Below, piece after piece: positions 25,501-36,747 of a stretch of DNA of 64,000 nt. Origin of the DNA: Argopecten irradians (Eukaryota > Mollusca > Bivalvia > Pectinida > Pectinidae); contig NC_091147.1 of assembly GCF_041381155.1 (NCBI RefSeq), positions 35,606,909 through 35,670,908 of the forward strand. The letters are read 5' to 3'. The translations under genes were made by a program, and so were the position numbers. The notes under the pieces were generated by a model. The model did not search any database. It saw only the letters and a list, made by a program, of their open reading frames with translations, and was not told the origin of the DNA. Numbering within the stretch: position 1 is the stretch's first letter; each line of letters opens with the position of its first letter.

Positions 25501-26613
25501 CTTCTGATGTACATCAAAAAGACCAAATTAACTGATCATCCATTGTCATAGACAGAGCCTTCAGGTTTGCTATGATATAGACTAGGGGTGGATATTGTGA
25601 CAGTGATAGTAACCCCTGGAATGTCGGAGAAGGTTCATGTTCGTTTAAAGAACCTGTTATTCTTTAGCATGATCCAATTTATTCTATGTGGTTAATTTTG
25701 TAGTGAACATGTACAGTTTCCAGATGTTAGACTTATTTTTTAAAAGGTCAAAGGTCTGGCTACAGGGATCCAAACTATCATCCCCCAGGGGCACGCAGAG
25801 GATATGGCTGGAATGTAGATGGGGATGCCCCTGGGGCAGAGACCCCAGGGGGTGGGGCCTATAATCACTACACAGGTGGGCTCAGTGAGGAAGAACAGAT
25901 AAGACAAGCAACAGAGGAGAGTTTACGTCAGAACAGAGGTAAATCACAGAAATAGTTCAACTGCATATTACCTCTTTCTGTACCGTTGTCGCCTGTACAC
26001 AGGATTGTACCCTCAGTTTTCCCTGTTGTCGACAATATATTGATGTTCTTTTTTCACAATGAATTTCTGATTACTTGTATGTTCAAATTTTCAATACAGT
26101 GATATTAGTAAAAGTATTTTCAGTTCCAAATAAACTTTCTGGATGCTAAATAAAGATTTATTTAAACGAAATGGCGGTTTGTTGCACCTTCACTCCAGAT
26201 TGCAATATCAAAATAAAATCTTGATTCAGGCTTTAAATGATTCATAAAATTATTTCAAAGTTAGTTGATATGAATAATTATATAAATGATTGCACTAATC
26301 TTAAAATGTTTAAATTAAATGGATTAACACACAACAACTGGACATTTTGTCTGACATTTTCTCAAAAACTTCCGGGGGCGAGACTAATATCTACTTCCTG
26401 TACGGAATCTGGAGAGAATACAAAGTACGGAAAGAGTTCAACTGCATATTAAATATTCTCTGGTTTACCATGTTTTCAGTATTCAGTATAAACAACTAAA
26501 AGAGTACGATGTGTGAAATTTGTGTTTTAAACTTTTTATTAGGTTCTAACCAAGAAAGACTGTATCCAGACTTAGACGATTTACGACAACGCCGACAGAA
26601 TCGTTACCAATGA
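22064..26613 (+). CDS. RHBDD1: Rhomboid-related intramembrane serine protease, RHBDD1/RHBDL4 type (six coding exons)
   Basis: Coding exons are 22064-22526, 22854-23003, 24333-24406, 25234-25276, 25747-25938 and 26543-26613. All junctions are GT/AG and the phases (1,1,0,1,1) join in frame to 330 residues; the human protein is about 315. The rhomboid fold is shown by HLYYNMASMLWKGRKLE in exon 1, the nucleophile motif GFSGVLFALKVL with Ser154, and GHLAGILVG with His206, giving the Ser/His dyad. The tail holds a ubiquitin-interacting motif (LSEEEQ..ATEESL, about residues 289-304) and a VCP-binding motif (DDLRQRRQNRYQ, the last 12 residues), the arrangement known for RHBDL4. The family cleaves ubiquitinated membrane proteins in the ER for p97-dependent degradation. 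The ATG at 22064 (context GGGGACCATGT) is the first in-frame start and gives the expected N-terminus. The divergent linker in exons 4-5 is the least certain part. The last exon runs into a 37-bp minisatellite. Confidence 0.93.
22854..23003 (+). CDS. RHBDD1: RHBDD1 coding exon 2 (after the catalytic serine)
   Basis: 150 bp, phase 1 at both ends, acceptor TTACAG and donor CAG/GTAGGA. It continues the GFSG/VLFALKV helix and encodes the luminal/membrane stretch from HYSPRGTQYIMGF through TPHASFTG, which corresponds to the human family member at about the same length. Confidence 0.93.
23930..24300. repeat. Interspersed repeat in RHBDD1 intron 2 (copy also at 33890-34222)
   Basis: Shared landmarks are TTTGAGCTTCTTATTTTA, TGTGTTAATTAGACATAAAC and the end CGGTGGAGCATCTTTAA. 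The boundaries are approximate. It stops about 30 bp before exon 3. Confidence 0.6.
24333..24406 (+). CDS. RHBDD1: RHBDD1 coding exon 3 (catalytic histidine)
   Basis: 74 bp, acceptor TTACAG, donor ATG/GTAAAC. Encodes GHLAGILVGLLYIKGPLK.., the last rhomboid helix with His206. It ends in phase 0. Confidence 0.92.
24531..24554. repeat. Perfect 24-bp palindrome in RHBDD1 intron 3
   Basis: CTACACTTATCA followed directly by its reverse complement TGATAAGTGTAG. Confidence 0.9.
25234..25276 (+). CDS. RHBDD1: RHBDD1 coding exon 4 (linker)
   Basis: 43 bp encoding TSGYNTRHNYGSGP. The acceptor is placed at GCCCAG (25232-25233). An earlier acceptor at 25207 would force exon 5 into a frame with a stop. 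The donor CTG/GTAAGT at 25277 is strong. The tyrosine/glycine-rich composition fits the cytosolic linker of the human protein. Confidence 0.75.
25305..25629. mobile_element. MITE, same family, in RHBDD1 intron 4
   Basis: A degenerate left end (TACTCCAGGGGGTTTATCTA) lies about 30 bp after the exon 4 donor. The right end is GACAGTGATAGTAACCCCTG. Confidence 0.75.
25747..25938 (+). CDS. RHBDD1: RHBDD1 coding exon 5 (linker and UIM)
   Basis: 192 bp. The acceptor TTTAAAAG is weak in pyrimidines, but it is the only one nearby that joins in frame to exon 4. Encodes a glycine/proline-rich stretch, then GGLSEEEQIRQATEESLRQN, which matches the ubiquitin-interacting motif of RHBDL4. The donor is AGAG/GTAAAT. 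Confidence 0.85.
26543..26613 (+). CDS. RHBDD1: RHBDD1 last coding exon (VCP-binding motif and stop)
   Basis: 71 bp with acceptor TTATTAG. Encodes SNQERLYPDLDDLRQRRQNR plus YQ and the TGA at 26611-26613. The arginine-rich end fits the VCP-binding motif pattern (RRRR..RYY-like) of RHBDL4. From 26578 onward the exon is the first copy of a 37-bp tandem repeat. Confidence 0.9.
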
Positions 26614-27021
26614 GGATTTACGACAACGCCGACAGAATCGTTACCAATGAAGATTTACGACAACGTCAACAGAATTGTTACCAATGAAGATTTACGACAA
26701 CGCCGGCAGAATCGTTACCAATGAAGATTCATGACAACGCCGACAGAATTGTTATCAATGAGGATTTAAGACAACGCCGACAGAATTGTTATCAATGAGG
26801 ATTTAAGACAACGCCGACAGAATTGTTACCAGGAAGGATTTAAGACAACGCCGACAGAATCGTTACCAATGAGGATTTACTACAACGCCGACAGAATTGT
26901 TACCAGGGAGGATTTAAGACAACGCCGTCAGAATCGTTACCAATGAAGATTTATGACAATGCTGGCAGAATTGTTATCAATGAGCATTTACGACAACGCA
27001 GACACAATCAGTGCCAAGGAG
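26578..27021 (+). repeat. 37-bp minisatellite, 12 copies, starting inside the RHBDD1 stop-codon exon
   Basis: Twelve consecutive 37-bp units run without gaps. Each unit reads GATTTACGACAACGCCGACA followed by GAATCGTTACCAATGAG, with point changes. The first unit is the 3' end of the RHBDD1 coding region including its stop, and the other eleven lie in the 3' UTR. Because 37 is not a multiple of three, copies would not stay in one frame. Confidence 0.97.
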
Positions 27022-27123
27022 GCACCCAATGGGCATATCTAATTTTGTATGAAAATATCGAGCTTTTGGAAAGAGACATTAATATCATAATTGCAATACC
27101 ATATGGTTTCAATGTGAAGAGGC

Positions 27124-27129
27124 AATAAA
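27124..27129 (+). terminator. Possible RHBDD1 polyadenylation signal
   Basis: The AATAAA hexamer lies about 510 nt after the stop codon, just past the 37-bp array. No transcript end is known. Confidence 0.4.
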
Positions 27130-27766
27130 GGGAGGGATTTGCAATGTTTAAGTGATGATGCATCCAAAATTGGTGTATATAATATTGATATTGTAGTACT
27201 GTGATTAGGGATGAAAGAGGACATTGATTTGGTACAGTATTAAAAGTCACGAGGCTTTCAAGGAGGAAATTAATCTTGTAGAAAAGTGATGAAGCATTGA
27301 TTTAGACTAATACAATGGGGTGATACACCCAAGGAACGGCTTCAATGCTCATTATTTCAATACCTTTATTTTTGCAGTTAAATGATTTTTGTAATATGAT
27401 CATGCTCATCAGACATACAGTACTTTGTCTAGTCATTAGTTAAAGTCTTAAAATTATATGTGCCGTAACTTTGTGAAAATTTTGACATACTATTTTTGCT
27501 CATCAGTAATCTAAGAAAAATCATCAGATTCTGTTAATTAATCTGTGGAAATCATTCACATGGAAAGATAAACATTTATGATGCCTTATTTACATAACTT
27601 ACCACACGGTATAACACTGGATTCGTGCATTGTAAAATTCTTGTTTTAATGCTTTATGTATGTTAAGATGGAAACACAACTCTACCTGCAGAAATTACTA
27701 TAAAATCACTAATAACATTGTAAAAATGTGAAATGCCATTGTAGACCACGGCTTGGTTTCATGGTC

Positions 27767-27842
27767 TGACTGTATGTACTCATTTCACTGCGCTGTTGAT
27801 GTATCTGACTGTATGTACTCATTTCACTGCGCTGTTGATGTA
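27767..27842. repeat. 38-bp direct duplication
   Basis: CTGACTGTATGTACTCATTT plus CACTGCGCTGTTGATGTA occurs twice back to back, after RHBDD1. Confidence 0.9.
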
Positions 27843-27998
27843 AGTATAAGGTTTTGGGAGTATGAAAATTATGGCACATATAACTTTAAAAGTTATGTCT
27901 ATTGTTACTAACATTGCCATGAAATATTTTCCTATTATGCTTATTATTAAATTTGTTATATATTTCTCATCGTCTTAAGAGTATGTATTTTATAATAT

Positions 27999-28437
27999 AA
28001 CAAGAGGCCAAAGGGCCTTATTGGTCTTCTGACAACGTTAGCAATAGTCGTAAAGGAAATTAACTAGAAATGGTGTCATGGTGGCCATCTTTGATTTGGG
28101 AACGACCCCAAAAATCATAACACGTGGATCAGTACCATATCAGGATCATTTGAGGCAAGCTTAAGCCAAATCACAGTAAGAACGTGAAATTTGATTAAAG
28201 ATACTTTGAGTACTTTCTGAGTAAAAAATTTCAATTATCAAAATCCAAGATGGCTGCCTGGCGGCCATCTTGTAGACTGATTGGTCCCAAAATGCAATAT
28301 GCACAACTAGGGCCATTGCGGAACCTACAAATGAAATTTGAGAAAGATACCTTCAGTACTTTCTGAGAAATAGCGGTAACAAAAATTGTTAACGGACGGA
28401 CGGACGGACTACGGACAAGAGAAAGTACAGAAATAAG
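27999..28437. mobile_element. Pearl-like element, short copy
   Basis: Starts CAAGAGGCCAAAGGGCC. It has about two cores with AATCCAAGATGGCTGCCTGG and a GACGG microsatellite (28391-28410). The 3' end differs from the other two copies and no clear terminal hairpin was seen. Confidence 0.65.
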
Positions 28438-28828
28438 GCACAATAACTTCTCTCTATAATCATGGTTTATTACATAACAAATAGATCAATATAACAAAAG
28501 GTTTTTCACAACCCTGTAAAGTATGGCAATGGTCACTGGTTTTAACATAGCAATAGCTCAAAAACATTGGAATCACATATTCTGAAGATTAAATTGCATG
28601 TCTAGAATTGCAGAATTGTCTAGAATAACCCAAAAATGTACCAAAAGAAATCAAACAAATTAGCCCCTAAGAAAACACAGTGATGCCAATTTTTTAAGAA
28701 CCAAATGCTGAGTTAATTAAGTCAAACCTTAACCTAAGTCTCCTCTATATCAGAGATTTATACCCATTTTTATGTGACGTAACTCTTTATTCCAAATTAA
28801 TTTTTAACAAGTAAACCTATTCCTTTCT

Positions 28829-28994
28829 TGCATATTACAGAGTTAGCTCCCTTGTGGGTAGGTATTCATTGTGATGTTGTGGGCATAATTCACGTCTTTT
28901 TCTGCGAAAAGTAAGACGTTCGGCTCGCAAAGTCACGACGTCATAATAAATAGCTACCTATAACGGCAAATAACTCTGTAATATGCAAATACAG
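28829..28994. mobile_element. MITE, family C (TGCATATTACAGAGTTATCT)
   Basis: Inverted ends: TGCATATTACAGAGTTAGCT at the left, AACTCTGTAATATGCA at the right, about 165 bp. Confidence 0.7.
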
Positions 28995-29050
28995 AAAAGC
29001 TTGTTCAAAGATACACAAGAGTGGGTTAATTAACTAGATAATTTGCATTT

Positions 29051-29137
29051 TGATCTATCAGAGTTACTTCCCTTTGTTTCACTCTTTCGGTACAGAGAGA
29101 GAGAAACAAAGGGGAAGTAACTCTTGTAGATCAGAAT
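29051..29137. repeat. Inverted repeat, TATCAGAGTTACTTCCCTTT family
   Basis: Arms CAGAGTTACTTCCCTTTGTT and AACAAAGGGGAAGTAACTCT. A related shorter copy lies at 32726-32790, and half-copies occur near 7080-7130 and 14054. Confidence 0.65.
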
Positions 29138-29364
29138 AGATAAGTTAACACAAAGACATACCTGGATCTCTGTATCAATAAAAGCCCTTCATGTTTATAC
29201 TGTTTGGGTATAAACTGGCACACGAGTTAAGCACTACATATACAATTGAATCAAACCTTGTCTTTCCAATACAAGATTTTGTGTAAGATTTACTATATTT
29301 TCAGCAACGAAATTTAATTAAGTTCCAGTGTATAACAATAGATGTTTTCGATGACAATACCAAA

Positions 29365-29505
29365 TCTAATCAAAATTAGACTAAGTCTACTATGCTCCAC
29401 TCTACTCTAGCTACAATATGACAAAGGAATATGTTCCAATATTGGAGCATATCGTAGTGGATTGAGCGGAATTACAAGTCTAATTTTCATTTTTAATTAG
29501 ATTGT
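29365..29505. repeat. Inverted repeat, ~140 bp
   Basis: CAAAATTAGACTAAGTCTAC..ATGCTCCA at the left pairs with GGAGCATAT..ACAAGTCTAATTTTCATT at the right, with mismatches. Confidence 0.6.
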
Positions 29506-30578
29506 GATTATACCCCTTGAACATAAATTGTGCCTAAAAGATATTTTTCTTGCATAAAAAATCTTTTTTTGCATAAAAAAATTTAAAAAAAATAATTTAG
29601 TAATCTCTAGGCTTGTTTCCCCATCCCTTGTATTTATAAAATTAATTTTCATGTATTAATTGTTTTGTTAGATAAAATAATTTAAAATCTAAATCAAAAT
29701 TCAACGTATCTTAAAAATACGCAAATAATATACATGCTTGACCTGTCAATGTGAATAATGATTTCAATTAAAGGTATTTTAGTTTTACATTTTTCTTAAA
29801 ATTTATCATTAGCATTCTAAAGCACTTTTGATCACAATGCTTAAAGTAAAAGTCGATCATGCTTTGATAACAAAATAACAGCCATTTTATACAAGACTAC
29901 TTATTGAAATACAAAATTGTACTTAATTATACTTATCATTGATATCAAGTACAGAATCATTAATTCAATTTCTCAAAATTAAAATAATATTATATGTAAA
30001 TATATATAATTTGCACCACATTGGAAAAAGTATAGGATCATCTGAAAATTATTATAGGGTTATGTAAATGCTATACTCATTGCAATAAATTAGCTTCAAA
30101 TAAACACTTATAATTAAATGGCATTTTAGATATTTTAAAATCAATCAATATTTACAGTAATTAACAGAGAAAATGATATAGATATAATTGGTAATTAATC
30201 AAGAGGTAAATTATAATGTAACCCTGATGTCGACGTCATAAGGTGGGCCGGTACAATCTAAACTTCCCATGTCCTCTGGACCAAGTTTCATAAACATTCC
30301 TTAACTTTAAGGAATTCCTTAACTTAAATTTCTCCATAGAAAATCATTACAAAATTCAGGGAAACAATTTTAAGTTCAGGAGCCCTTAAAATCTGTAACA
30401 CTTTCCTATGGAAAAGTTTAAGTTAACATTTTTACCACTTTAGATCATAATGGACTCGTCCAGATCAATACATGGTAGAGTCTACTAAAGTTACATAGGG
30501 GTGAAAGAGTTAAGAGATTCCTTAAATTTAAGGAATGTTCCTGTAAGTAAAAATTAGTGTACTTTTTGGACTTGCCTA

Positions 30579-31819
30579 CATTGTAGCCTACGCAAGCACA
30601 GGTGTACTGTACTTGACAATGTGCACACATGTCATTGTAGCCACACAAGCATAGGTGTACCGTACTTGACAATGTGCACACATGTCATTGTAGCCACACA
30701 AGCACATGTGCACACATGTCATTGTAGCCACACAAGCACAGGTGTACCGTACTTGACAATGTGCACACATGTCATTGTAGCCACACAAGCACAGGTGTAC
30801 CGTACTTGACAATGTGCACACATGTCATTGTAGCCACACAAGCACAGGTGTACCGTACTTGACAATGTGCACACATGTCATTGTAGCCACACAAGCACAG
30901 GTGTACCGTACTTGACAATGTGCACACATGTCATTGTAGCCTACACAAGCACAGGTGTACTGTACTTGACAATGTGCACACATGTCATTGTAGCCACACA
31001 AGCACAGGTGTACTCGTACTTGACAATGTGCACACATGTCATTGTAGCCACACAAGCACAGGTGTACTGTACTTGACAATGTGCACACATGTCATTGTAG
31101 CCTACACAAGCACAGGTGTACCGTACTTGACAATGTGTGCACACATGTCATTGTAGCCACACAAGCACAGGTGTACCGTACTTGACAATGTGCACACATG
31201 TCATTGTAGCCACACAAGCACAGGTGTACCGTACTTGACAATGTGCACACATGTCATTGTAGCCACACAAGCACAGGTGTACCGTACTTGACAATGTGCA
31301 CACATGTCATTGTAGCCTACACAAGCACAGGTGTACCGTACTTGACAATGTGTGCACACATGTCATTGTAGCCTTCACAAGCACAGGTGTACCGTACTTG
31401 ACAATGTGTGCACACATGTCATTGTAGCCACACAAGCACAGGTGTACTGTACTTGACAATGTGCACACATGTCATTGTAGCCACACAAGCACAGGTGTAC
31501 CGTACTTGACAATGTGCACACATGTCATTGTAGCCACACAAGCACAGGTGTACCGTACTTGACAATGTGCACACATGTCATTGTAGCCACACAAGCACAG
31601 GTGTACCGTACTTGACAATGTGCACAATGTAGCCACACAAGCACAGTGTACGTACATTGTATTGTAGCCACACAAGCACAGGTTACCTACTTGACAATGT
31701 GCACACATGTCATTGTAGCCACACAAGCACAGGTGTACCGTACTTGACAATGTGCACACATGTCATTGTAGCCTACACAAGCACAGGTGTACCGTACTTG
31801 ACAATGTGCACACATGTCA
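30579..31819. repeat. 53-bp minisatellite, about 23 copies
   Basis: The unit includes AGGTGTACCGTACTTGACAA and TGTGCACACATGTCATTGTA, ending GCCACACAAGCAC. Two-base variants (CCTACACAAG, TGTGTGCACAC, TACTGTAC) recur in several units. One degraded stretch lies at 31620-31690. Open frames on both strands come from the repeat. Confidence 0.96.
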
Positions 31820-32474
31820 AAAATTCAACGCTAGGGAGCAGAATTTATATTTATAAATAAATACTATGTATATCTACTATAGACCAGATAAGGTGTCTAG
31901 ACATTTCAACACGAACCATTCAACCTATAAATATATTTTGTATATTACGTCCTTATTTTGAAGTGGACATGTGGAACAAAGCATGGCGTTTGATTAACAC
32001 GACTCTTTGAGCCCTTAAACATGACTAGATAAGCAAGACTTCATACGTCTCAATGTCTTGAAGATTTGAAGGGAAAGCATGCAGAATAACTAAGTTACCT
32101 TTTATTTCATACATTGTTATACAAATACAATTTTTTTTCCAATATTTTATTGTTCATATTATATGTACAAGATGCATATTTTTTTGTAGTTAAAATTGAA
32201 TTAAATCGCTAATTTTTTATCTGTTTAATTCCAATTTTGTTATGACGATTAAAAAGAAAACCTGCAAGATTTTTAAGCATGGCAGACAAATGCAAAAGAA
32301 TTTTACAAACATTATTACCAGCCCCTCGAAAATACTAGTAAAATAAAGAACCTGCAATGTTATTTCTAAATATTATATTTTCAAGAATATAAATGTCACT
32401 AGGATTGGACATTAGACATAGCCTATGATAACATGTTTAGTCCTCTCCTGGAATATTCATGGATCTATTACTCG

Positions 32475-32630
32475 ACTAAAGGACACATTTGCCTTTCACC
32501 TAGCAGGTCAGGGTTCAAACCCGAGCACAGATGTTAAAAGGTCTGGGGTCACCTGCCTCATCATATATGGGTTTTCGTGGGTATGCTGGTTTCCTCCCCT
32601 TTAAGAATCCAGACTCCCGGGTCATCGAAA
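32475..32630 (+). mobile_element. tRNA-derived SINE-like copy
   Basis: B-box GGTTCAAACCC at 32512-32522, followed by a body with GGTATGCTGGTTTCCTCCCC, the conserved SINE body also seen at 57895. Confidence 0.55.
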
Positions 32631-32880
32631 GTAATTTGTTTAAGTTACGTAATTTATTTCACAATCAATGTTAACTAAATAAAGATAATAGTTTACTACT
32701 TATAACGAATGATCTTATATTCTGTTCTATCAGAGTTAATTCCCTTTGTTTCACTCTGTCAGCAAGGGAAGTAACTCCTACGAACGAACAGTCTACAGGG
32801 TGCAACATACATATATATTATTCACATGTAAATAACCTTTTCCACAATTTTTCTTTTATCCACTAGCCGTTTTTCTGTTT

Positions 32881-33144
32881 TTGCATATTACAAAGTAATC
32901 TGCCCTTGCTGGTAGATATTGTTTGTGACTTCATATGCCATACTTGTTGGAGAAAACAATAACTTTTTGCACAATTTTTCTCAGCATATTACAGAGTTAT
33001 CTGCCCTTGCAGTTAGTTATTGTTTGTGACTTCATATGTTTGCAAGCGTATTGCCATACTTGTTGGAGAAAACAATACAAGTTTCACTCACAAAATATGA
33101 CATTACCGTCAAGGGAGGTAATTATGTAACATGCTAAGACGGAA
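32881..33144. mobile_element. MITE, family C, with internal duplication
   Basis: The left end TTGCATATTACAAAGTAATC and a second inner copy (GCATATTACAGAGTTATCTG) face a right end GGGAGGTAATTATGTAACAT. Confidence 0.65.
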
Positions 33145-33217
33145 TAGGCACCAATTGTAGCTCTAAAGACGACACCATTATCTGTCTAGAAGTCTTTACC
33201 GAGCTACAATTGGTGGC
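33144..33217. repeat. Palindromic element, ACCAATTGTAGCTC family
   Basis: Inverted ends GGCACCAATTGTAGCTC and GAGCTACAATTGGTGGC. A second copy lies at 47778-47855 in an ABCC5-like intron with the same TAAAGACGACACCATT interior. Confidence 0.7.
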
Positions 33218-33237
33218 ATACACATAATGTACATGTA

Positions 33238-33452
33238 CTATAAACTAACTTCTTTTCATGGGGACTAATTTCGCGTTTTACTGCTGAACGACTTATTCGA
33301 GACGATTTATTTTCATGACCTAGTCTATGATTTTTACGTAACTTATGTTGGAAACAATTTTCCGCTAATTCACTTTCGCCATTTTTTTTAACCCATGATG
33401 AACGGAAAATACACGGAAATCAATCACTCATGAAAATAAGTTAGTTTACAGT
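33238..33452. mobile_element. MITE, family E
   Basis: CTATAAACTAACTTCTTTTC at the left, ATAAGTTAGTTTACAGT at the right. Intergenic. Confidence 0.6.
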
Positions 33453-33889
33453 ATATATATATACAGAACTATTTCATTAAGAAGGGACAACTAGCACCAT
33501 TGTCAACAGTAGATCATACTGTATAACTAGTTAATTTCTGTAGGACAATGCTTTCATAGCCAAAAAACGATATCAAAAATATTGAGAAATGATTGAACCA
33601 ATGTAAATACTAAAAGCTAAATAGCGAAAATTTAATTTGTGAATTTTTTTTTTTTTTGAAACAGAACAAAATCTCCAAAATTTTGACCCGTGTCAATAAC
33701 CAGCTGCATGTACATGGTATTAAATAAAAAAAATTTTTTTTTATCTTATACCTTATTAACAATATATTCGGAAATAAATTTTGGACTAAAACATCCTACA
33801 AACACAACTAATACATGAATTTGTGACTTGATTATTATTTCATAGAAAATACTATTTTTAAATATCAGTAATAACCAATTATTTCAAGA

Positions 33890-34222
33890 TAAAATGTATG
33901 CTTATAGGATCAGCTACACCGCTTACAAATTTTAATTTTTATCTTTTGAAAACAGGAGCAGACAATAAGTACACTTTTACCATCATTAAAAAGTTTGAGT
34001 TTCTTATTTTATTTCAGAATAAAATCATTTAAAATAAGTAAAAAAATCTGTGAGACTATAAAGGAGGTACTGATTGCACAAACAATAAAATCATACAAAA
34101 TTATTTTATGTATTTTTGTGTGAATTAGACATATATATATATTTTATACACAATTAAACATCAATTATTGTCCAAATAATAAATATTGTTATGCCCAGTT
34201 GGCGGTGGAGCATCTTTAAGGA
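33890..34222. repeat. Interspersed repeat, copy of the 23930-24300 element
   Basis: AGTTTGAGTTTCTTATTTTA and GGCGGTGGAGCATCTTTAAG match. Intergenic. Confidence 0.6.
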
Positions 34223-34651
34223 AATGATATTCTTTTCAACACAGCAATTTCTAACTTTGACTAATGGAAAATTAATATTTCAATTAATTGTAATTAATTG
34301 TAATAAACAATTATCAACCATTTACAGTATGGTTTGAACTGAAAAGAATTCAACACTAACAAAAATATATAAAAAAAATACATTAACTCTGATAAAGTGT
34401 ATTTTAAAACTAAAACCAAAACATTTATAAAATTTTATACCCGGTCATCATTAGCAAATGAAAAGAATTATACAAAAATATTTTCATCTTCTCACATCCA
34501 TTAAAATAATGTTACTAGTTTATATTTCACATGAAAAGTGTTACAAAATATAAACAAAATCACCTATGCTATCGCAGGTAATTTGATAACATGTACTAGT
34601 AAATAATAGTATACATGTATATGGGAGGGGTCAAATTTGTATACAATGGGC

Positions 34652-35928
34652 CATCTTCGATACTCAAAGGGATACTATCACTGACGTTATATATCCATCC
34701 CTCGACTATTTCATAGTAAAACTTCAGGCAGTTCAGGAAAAGAAACCTGACCAATCACAGGCCTGTAGAGACTGACTTTGAAGATTACAGAGAGAGCGAC
34801 GTCCGACTTCAAACCCACACAGTCAACTGCACGACTTCAAACCCACAGTCAACTGCACGACTTCAAACCCACAGTCAACTGCACGACTTCAAACCCACAG
34901 TTAACTGCACGACTTCAAACCCACAGTCAACTGCACAACTTCAAACCCACAGTCAACTGCACGACTTCAAACCCACAGTCAACTACATGACTTCAAACCC
35001 ACAGTCAACTGCACGACTTCAAACCCACAGTCAACTGCACGACTTCAAACCCCAGTCAACTGCACGACTTCAAACCCACAGTCAACTGCACGACTTCAAA
35101 CCCACAGTTAACTGCACGACTTCAAACCCACAGTCAACTGCACGACTTCAAACCCACAGTTAACTGCACGACTTCAAACCCACAGCAACTGCACACTTCA
35201 AACCCACAGTCAACTGCACGACTTCAAACCCACAGTCAACTGCACGACTTCAAACCCACCCACAGTCAACAGCAACTGACGACTTCAAACCCACAGTCAA
35301 CTGCACGACTTCAAACCCACAGTCAACTGCACGACTTCAAACCCACAGTCAACTGCACGACTTCAAACCCACAGTCAACTGCACGACTTCAAACCCACAG
35401 TCAACTGCACGACTTCAAACCCACAGTCAACTGCACGACTTCAAACCCACAGTCAACTGCACGACTTCAAACCCACAGTCAACTGCACGACTTCAAACCC
35501 ACAGTCAACTGCACGACTTCAAACCCACAGTCAACTGCACGACTCAAACCCCAGTCAACTGCACGACTTCAAACCCACAGTCAACTGCACGACTTCAAAC
35601 CCACAGTCAACTGCACGACTTCAAACCCACAGTCAACTGCACGACTTCAAACCCACAGTTAACTGCACGACTTCAAACCCACAGTCAACTGCACGACTTC
35701 AAACCCACAGTCAACTGCACGACTTCAAACCCACAGTTAACTGCACGACTTCAAACCCACAGTCAACTGCACGACTTCAAACCCACAGTCAACTGCAATG
35801 TACTGTTTAACAATGATTCCTTTGATGTACAACAAAGGATTAAGTTACCAGTTGCCAACCATGTTACGATGAGATAGTCATCAAGGGTGGCTATAACGTT
35901 AGTGATAGTAACCCCTGGGGTAGTGAGG
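34652..35928. mobile_element. MITE of the CCAGGGGTTACTATCACTGA family with an internal satellite
   Basis: The left end reads TTCGATACTCAAAGGGATAC.. followed by the Y-shaped TATATCCATCCCTCGACTAT. The right end is its inverted complement with GATAGTAACCCCTGG. Other family copies in the window are about 230-370 bp. This copy is about 1.28 kb because its interior holds the 26-bp array. Confidence 0.85.
34804..35797. repeat. 26-bp satellite inside a MITE, about 38 copies
   Basis: The unit CGACTTCAAACCCACAGTCA plus ACTGCA is repeated with few changes (AGTTAACTG variants, an occasional lost base). Other copies of this MITE contain a related single segment (GTGGTTGACTGTGTGGCTTT on the opposite strand), so the array probably grew from MITE sequence. 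Confidence 0.95.
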
Positions 35929-36427
35929 AAAACGATGGTCAGGGGCAGACAGTCGGATCTGATGACCGACCGTGACACTATGGGTAACCGATGCATAGAT
36001 ATGAAGTTCTTCCAGAATTCTTAGATCTTTGTACAAAGTTCCCTTTCAAACTTCCATATATACCTTCAAACTATGTAATTATGTAACAATGTATGTGATG
36101 TCTTACTATAATTAAAATAAATGAAAAATATATAATAGATATATATATTATCACAATACAATGAATTTGCGTCAAGTAAAATAGCATGTCATTAAACCGG
36201 AAACAGATGCTCAATATGAGCTCAAAAACATTAATCACTAATGATGGAACAAATATGAAATTAAAATGTATCATATAATAAAGTAAAATACAATTGAAAA
36301 TTTGCCATTGTGCTAACAATGCAATATATCTGAAATATGGAGGGAGAAATACATCAGAAAAAAAAGAAAATGCAAAGATCTCATTTTGTGAGTTTGTTGT
36401 CTACTGAATGAGTGCATTGTGTAAGTT

Positions 36428-36516
36428 TAATTCATTCACTCTCAATATTCATAATGAACTGTTCCAGGCTTTGAATAAGAAGAGTTGAAATGTGTCTGAA
36501 GGGGTGTATGAGTTAT
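36428..36516. mobile_element. Short inverted-repeat element, family B
   Basis: Inverted orientation of the 2151 copy, with ATTCATAATGAACTGTTCCA and AGGGGTGTATGAGTT. Confidence 0.65.
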
Positions 36517-36747
36517 TTATAATATTATCAGCAACATGTACAGTGTCTGAGGACAATGTGTAGCAGTATATGTTGAGGACAAATATGAATATGTTTACCG
36601 GTATTAGTTCCAAAATTAAGCATAAATAACCTTAATTATACAACATATGCTACAAATAAAAATTTTCATTGATTTTGACGGCTTTGATTCAGACAAGATT
36701 AATAACCATTTTTAAATCATCTTGATTTGAAAAAGAAAAGCCACATA

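Noticed and set aside
26578-27021. CRISPR-like array
   Set aside because: Units are contiguous 37-bp repeats without spacers, in an animal gene; it is a minisatellite. The same holds for the 53-bp and 26-bp arrays.
28231-28443. Short ORFs in CCAAGATGGC/GGCCATCTTG repeats (also near 48.2-48.9 and 55.4-56.3 kb)
   Set aside because: These come from pearl-like element cores.
30588-31156. Cysteine-rich ORFs with CAHCQV/CLCGYN repeats
   Set aside because: Readings of the 53-bp array in rotating frames on both strands. No start context or splice signals.
32512-32522. tRNA gene suggested by GGTTCAAACCC (also GGTTCGAACC near 20493)
   Set aside because: No cloverleaf can be built around either. The first is the B-box of a SINE-like copy.
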